This document shows positions 6,282-9,168 of a stretch of 9,168 nucleotides of DNA, piece by piece. The position numbers were made by a program, and so were the translations under genes. The notes under the pieces were generated by a model. That model made no database searches. It was not told where the DNA came from and saw only the letters and a list, made by a program, of their open reading frames with translations. Every line of letters starts with the position of its first letter. Within the stretch, counting starts at the first letter, position 1. Origin of the DNA: Acidobacteriota bacterium (GTDB lineage: Bacteria; Acidobacteriota; Terriglobia; Terriglobales; Acidobacteriaceae); NCBI GenBank assembly GCA_021779695.1, contig JAJYAE010000177.1, positions 1 to 9,168 of the forward strand. Reading direction: 5' to 3'.

Positions 6282-7988
6282 TTATTTCTGTGCCGGCACC
6301 GACGACGGCGCATCCGGTGTAGCATCCGGCGCTGCGCCAGACTGGGTCCCGTTCGGCGCTGTGGCCTCCGGCTTCCGGTTCCGATCGCTGTAGCGCGTTT
6401 TCTCCCCGGTCGTCGTCGCTTCCTTCTTCTTGGTTGATACCTGGTGCCCGCCCAGCCCCAGTGGCGTCGACTGCACCTGGCGGTCCGCAACCTCCGACGG
6501 TGTCGGAGCCTCAGGCGTCATCCGGTCCTCCGCCTTCTGCCGCACGGACTTCCCTTGCTTCGTGCGCTTTGCCGCCTTCTTCACGTGAGCCCGATCGCTG
6601 AAGCGCGTCTTCTTCTCCACCGGCGCAGCGTCCAGCGGATTCGCCGGCACATCGTTTGCCGCCTGTGTCACCGCACCCGCATCCACCGTCTCGCCCTGGG
6701 CGGCATTCGGCAGCGTCTCCTGCGGAGCCTGGCCAAAGCGAATCTTTTCCTTCTTGCCAGGCTTCATCGCAGCTTCCTGCGTCTGGCTGCGCTTGTGCTT
6801 GCTCTTCTTCGCGGAAACCTCTGCCTTCTGCGGTGCCGGCTGCTCCGTCACCAGTTCCGATGAGCCACGCCCCGTCTCGCGGAATCGCGTCCGCTCCACG
6901 TGGTGCTTCTTCTTCGTGGTCGGCGGCCGGTAGGCTGAGTACGAAATCGGAAACACCCGCTCATTCGGGCTCGCTCCCGTGTCCACATACCCGGGTTTGA
7001 TCTCGATGTAGGCCTCATCCCGCATCCTCGTCAGATACGCGCGAATCGCAGGCTCCATCTGGCTCATGAAGTAAGCCTGCTCCACGTCCTGCTGCACGCT
7101 CTTGAACGGCTGCGTCCCACCCGGATTGTGCGCCGTCACTTCCAGAATCACGTACCCCTGCTTGGTCCGAATCGGATCCGTATACTGGCCCACCTGGAGA
7201 GGAAATACCTTGTCCTCCAGCACCTTCGCCAGCGCCCCACGCCGGTACTGCCCTAGGTCGCCGCCCGACGACGCCGTCGGCCCATTGCTGAAGGCTCGCG
7301 CCAGCTGGCTGAAGTTTCCTCCCGCATGCAGCTTCGTTTCCACGTCGCTGGCCTTCGCTTCCGCTGCGGCCACCTTCGCCGCATCCCCGTCGCCCGTCGA
7401 AATCAGAATCTCACTCAGATTCACGCTCTCCGGCTCGGCATAATCCTGTTTGTGCGCCTCGTAGTAGCGCTCCACTTCGCCCGGGGTGATCTGAATCTTG
7501 TTGCCCACTTCCTGTCGCATCACATCCTGCGTGATGATCCCGTTCCGGATGTTCTGCTTGAAATCCTCAAACGAGACGCCCTGCTCCCGCGCCGCCTTCT
7601 CCAGATCTTCGAGCGTGTTCAAGTGATACTGCTTGCGAATCTCGTCCAGTCGCTGAATCAGCTCCGTCTCGCCCGTGATCCCCAGCTCCTTGCCCTTCGA
7701 GAGCCAAAGCTGCTGGTCAATCAGGTTGCGCAACAAGTCGCGCCGCGCATCCGACGCTTCCTGCATCGTCGCCCCGCGCTGCTGCTCTTCCTGGTTCAGC
7801 TCCTGCTCGGCACGCTGGTAATCCGAACTCGTGATGATCTGGTCGTTGATGCGCGCGATGATCTGCTCAACCGTCGTGCCGCCATACGGACTCTGCGGCG
7901 CCGGCGTCTGCGTCATTCCGGAAATCGAAAGCAGCACCGTGCCAAACACGAACGCCGCGGGGGTACGAATAATTCTGAATGTCATCAT
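6282..7988 (-). CDS. Exported SurA/PrsA-like peptidyl-prolyl isomerase with basic repeat tail
   Basis: This 568-residue protein should be a periplasmic or envelope folding factor. Residues 1-28 form a signal peptide (MTFRIIRTP, then a hydrophobic core) with no lipobox cysteine. A SurA-type chaperone domain covers about 38-170 (VEQIIARINDQIITSSDYQRA, then helical segments). One parvulin (rotamase) domain covers about 187-288: VNLSEILIS, FSQLARAFSNGPTASSGGDLG, VFPLQVGQYTDPIRTKQGYVI. Classical SurA has two parvulin domains; here there is one. After about residue 335 comes a Pro/Ala/Lys-rich, probably disordered tail of some 230 residues with four spaced copies of E-(K/R)-x-R-(F/Y) at 365-369, 414-418, 458-463 and 529-533, the last two extended as TRFSDR and TRYSDR. 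The start is the first of two tandem ATGs; no clear Shine-Dalgarno precedes it, but later starts lose the signal peptide. A strong hairpin follows the TAA stop. Confidence 0.88.
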   Translation of the reverse strand: MMTFRIIRTPAAFVFGTVLLSISGMTQTPAPQSPYGGTTVEQIIARINDQIITSSDYQRAEQELNQEEQQRGATMQEASDARRDLLRNLIDQQLWLSKGKELGITGETELIQRLDEIRKQYHLNTLEDLEKAAREQGVSFEDFKQNIRNGIITQDVMRQEVGNKIQITPGEVERYYEAHKQDYAEPESVNLSEILISTGDGDAAKVAAAEAKASDVETKLHAGGNFSQLARAFSNGPTASSGGDLGQYRRGALAKVLEDKVFPLQVGQYTDPIRTKQGYVILEVTAHNPGGTQPFKSVQQDVEQAYFMSQMEPAIRAYLTRMRDEAYIEIKPGYVDTGASPNERVFPISYSAYRPPTTKKKHHVERTRFRETGRGSSELVTEQPAPQKAEVSAKKSKHKRSQTQEAAMKPGKKEKIRFGQAPQETLPNAAQGETVDAGAVTQAANDVPANPLDAAPVEKKTRFSDRAHVKKAAKRTKQGKSVRQKAEDRMTPEAPTPSEVADRQVQSTPLGLGGHQVSTKKKEATTTGEKTRYSDRNRKPEATAPNGTQSGAAPDATPDAPSSVPAQK

Positions 7989-8001
7989 TTGGCACTGAGC
8001 A

Positions 8002-8020
8002 GGCCGGGCAAAGCCCCGCC
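8002..8020. repeat. GC-rich imperfect hairpin before the isomerase start
   Basis: GGCCGGGC-AAA-GCCCCGCC on the plus strand pairs seven of eight positions around a three-base loop. It sits 14 bases upstream of the ATG at 7988, where it would lie in the 5' leader of the isomerase mRNA. On the plus strand it is followed by TCTTTC, but no plus-strand gene leads into it. It could limit ribosome access or act as part of the rpsA terminator region. Confidence 0.4.
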
Positions 8021-8056
8021 TCTTTCATAGACGTCATTGTAAATGGCTGGGCAGCA

Positions 8057-8074
8057 GCCCGGCGAACGCCGGGC
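8057..8074 (-). terminator. Hairpin after the S1 gene stop codon
   Basis: GCCCGGC-GTTC-GCCGGGC on the minus strand is a perfect 7-bp stem, or 8 bp if the outer loop bases pair. It begins seven bases after the TAG stop of the S1 gene. Its position and GC content suit a terminator, but the following bases (TGCTGCCC) contain no U-tract. Read-through into the isomerase gene, 93 bp away in total, remains possible. Confidence 0.45.
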
Positions 8075-8081
8075 GAATACA

Positions 8082-9168
8082 CTACGCAATCTCCACTTCC
8101 ACCCGCCGCGCCGCGGCATCCAGCGCCACAATCCTGAAACTCCGAACCTGCCCCGCCTTCATCGCCTCCGGAGGCACCGCAGCCGCCTGCCCTTTGCCCT
8201 TCCACTTCGCAGAAAGCATCGACGTCAGCGACGACAGGTCCGCCTGCGTCTCTGTCTTCGCCTCCGCCGCCGGCGCGCTCGCCGCTTTCAGCCCGCGGCA
8301 CACCGCTCGCACTCCTTCGCCCAGTTCCACCGTCGCCTGCGCACCGCTCACGTCCACCACGCGACCCGATACCACATCCCCCGTCTTATGCTCCGCCAGA
8401 TACTCATCCAGGCTCGTCGGAATCAGCTGCTTCATGCTCAGCTTCATCTGCCGCTTATCCTTATCCAGCGCCAGCACCTGTGCCTTCACCACCTGGCCCA
8501 CATGCAGCACGTCTGAGGGATGGTTCAGCCGCCGGTCCGCCACAATCTCGCTGATGTGCACCAGCCCTTCCACGCCCTCCGCCACTTCGACAAATGCGCC
8601 AAAGGCCGTCATGCGCGTCACCTTCCCCGTTACCTGCGCGCCCGCCGGGAAGCGTTGCGCTGCTTCCACCCACGGATCGGCCAGCGTCTGCTTCAGGCCC
8701 AGCGCAATCCGCCGTTCCTCCGGCTTCACCCCCAGCACCACCGCATCCACCTGGTCTCCCACCTTCAGCAAATCGCCTGGATGCCGCACCTTCTTGTTCC
8801 ACGCCATCTCCGAGACGTGAATCATGCCCTCCACGCCCGGCTCCAGTTCCACAAACGCGCCAAAATCCGTCAGCCGCGACACCGCGCCGCGCACCCGCTG
8901 CCCCGCCTGGTAGCGCCCCGGCGCCGTCTCCCACGGCTCCGGCTGCAACTGCTTCAGCCCCAGCGAGATCTTCTTCGTCTCCGGATCCATCTTCAGGATC
9001 CGCACCTGCACTTCCTGACCCACCTGCACCACGTCTTCCGGCTTGCTGACCCGGCTCCACGCCATGTCGCTCACATGCAGCAGTCCATCCACGCCACCCA
9101 GGTCCACAAAGGCCCCGTAGCTCATCACGCTGCGCACCGTGCCCGCCACCGTATCGCCCGCCTGCAGC
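8082..9168 (-). CDS. rpsA: Ribosomal protein S1-type RNA-binding protein (5' part beyond window edge)
   Basis: The C-terminal 361 residues are visible; the frame continues past the window edge. Counting from the first complete codon, three clear S1 (OB-fold) repeats lie at about 4-74, 86-157 and 173-248. Each has the G-x-V ... G-A-F-V-(D/E) ... G-(L/M)-(L/I/V)-H-(V/I)-S-(D/E) signature and ends in a K-I-S-L-G-L-K-like strand. A fourth repeat (about 260-361) is degenerate: GDVVSGRVVDV and VELGEGVRAVCRGLK are followed by an Ala/Glu/Lys-rich insert and a last strand, RRVEVEIA. Tandem near-identical S1 repeats linked by ADPW/EPW joints are typical of 30S protein S1, which binds mRNA and helps initiate translation. 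Other multi-S1 proteins (Tex, RNase E/G or PNPase type) have extra domains not seen here. The missing N-terminus leaves the total repeat number unknown. The stop is TAG, followed by a hairpin. Confidence 0.82.
   Translation of the reverse strand, partial: LQAGDTVAGTVRSVMSYGAFVDLGGVDGLLHVSDMAWSRVSKPEDVVQVGQEVQVRILKMDPETKKISLGLKQLQPEPWETAPGRYQAGQRVRGAVSRLTDFGAFVELEPGVEGMIHVSEMAWNKKVRHPGDLLKVGDQVDAVVLGVKPEERRIALGLKQTLADPWVEAAQRFPAGAQVTGKVTRMTAFGAFVEVAEGVEGLVHISEIVADRRLNHPSDVLHVGQVVKAQVLALDKDKRQMKLSMKQLIPTSLDEYLAEHKTGDVVSGRVVDVSGAQATVELGEGVRAVCRGLKAASAPAAEAKTETQADLSSLTSMLSAKWKGKGQAAAVPPEAMKAGQVRSFRIVALDAAARRVEVEIA

Noticed and set aside
7326..8030. 234-codon plus-strand frame opposite the isomerase N-terminus
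   Set aside because: It is rich in Arg, Leu and His in the pattern expected from the complement of a helical coding region, and has no domain. The minus-strand frame has an obvious chaperone and parvulin domain.
7867..8042. Minus-strand frame in the S1-isomerase gap starting MTSMKEAGLCPACS, with a CxxC
   Set aside because: The CxxC arises from the GC-rich hairpin at 8002-8020, and the rest overlaps the isomerase signal-peptide region out of frame. No ribosome-binding site precedes its ATGs, so a leader peptide is unsupported.

Overview
The window looks like a stretch of chromosome from a GC-rich Gram-negative bacterium. I would place it in Acidobacteriota (Terriglobia/Acidobacteriaceae), but this rests on protein style and gene mix, not on any marker comparison. 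The support is a periplasmic SurA-type chaperone with a Lys-rich tail, a multihaem cytochrome/Fe-S/NrfD module, a YhaM-type HD exoribonuclease and GC-rich codon use. Every gene I can support lies on the minus strand, so transcription runs from high to low coordinates. I see no RNA genes, CRISPR array, insertion sequence or prophage.

Layout in the direction of transcription. (1) 9168-8082: C-terminal part of a ribosomal protein S1-type protein (rpsA), with three good S1 repeats plus one split or degenerate repeat; its N-terminus is outside the window. (2) 7988-6282: exported SurA/PrsA-like peptidyl-prolyl isomerase with a long, basic, low-complexity tail that repeats an E-K-x-R-F/Y motif four times. 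It is followed by a strong 12-bp hairpin, the likely terminator. (3) 6155-5163: OB-fold plus HD-domain 3'-5' exoribonuclease of the YhaM family. (4) A 225-bp gap (4938-5162) holding two exact TGTGA-N6-TCACG dyads 63 bp apart and a third FNR-like dyad. (5) 4937-2512: a three-gene respiratory module, namely a membrane-anchored tetrahaem cytochrome c, a Tat-exported protein with four 4Fe-4S clusters, and an NrfD-family quinone-interacting membrane protein. (6) 2472-778: a very hydrophobic DUF2339-like membrane protein 39 bp behind the NrfD gene. (7) 570-1: the start of an HDOD-domain signalling protein, cut by the window edge.

The respiratory module is the most interesting part. Its composition matches the CbcS-CbcT-CbcU (Cbc4) type of quinone-cytochrome oxidoreductase known from Geobacter, and more loosely NrfB-NrfC-NrfD. 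No catalytic subunit, molybdopterin or NrfA-like, is present here. Electrons would pass between the menaquinone pool, the Fe-S protein and the tetrahaem cytochrome in the periplasm. The upstream CRP/FNR-type sites suggest the operon responds to oxygen, redox state or a cyclic nucleotide. The remaining genes are housekeeping functions (translation, envelope protein folding, RNA turnover) and one signalling gene.
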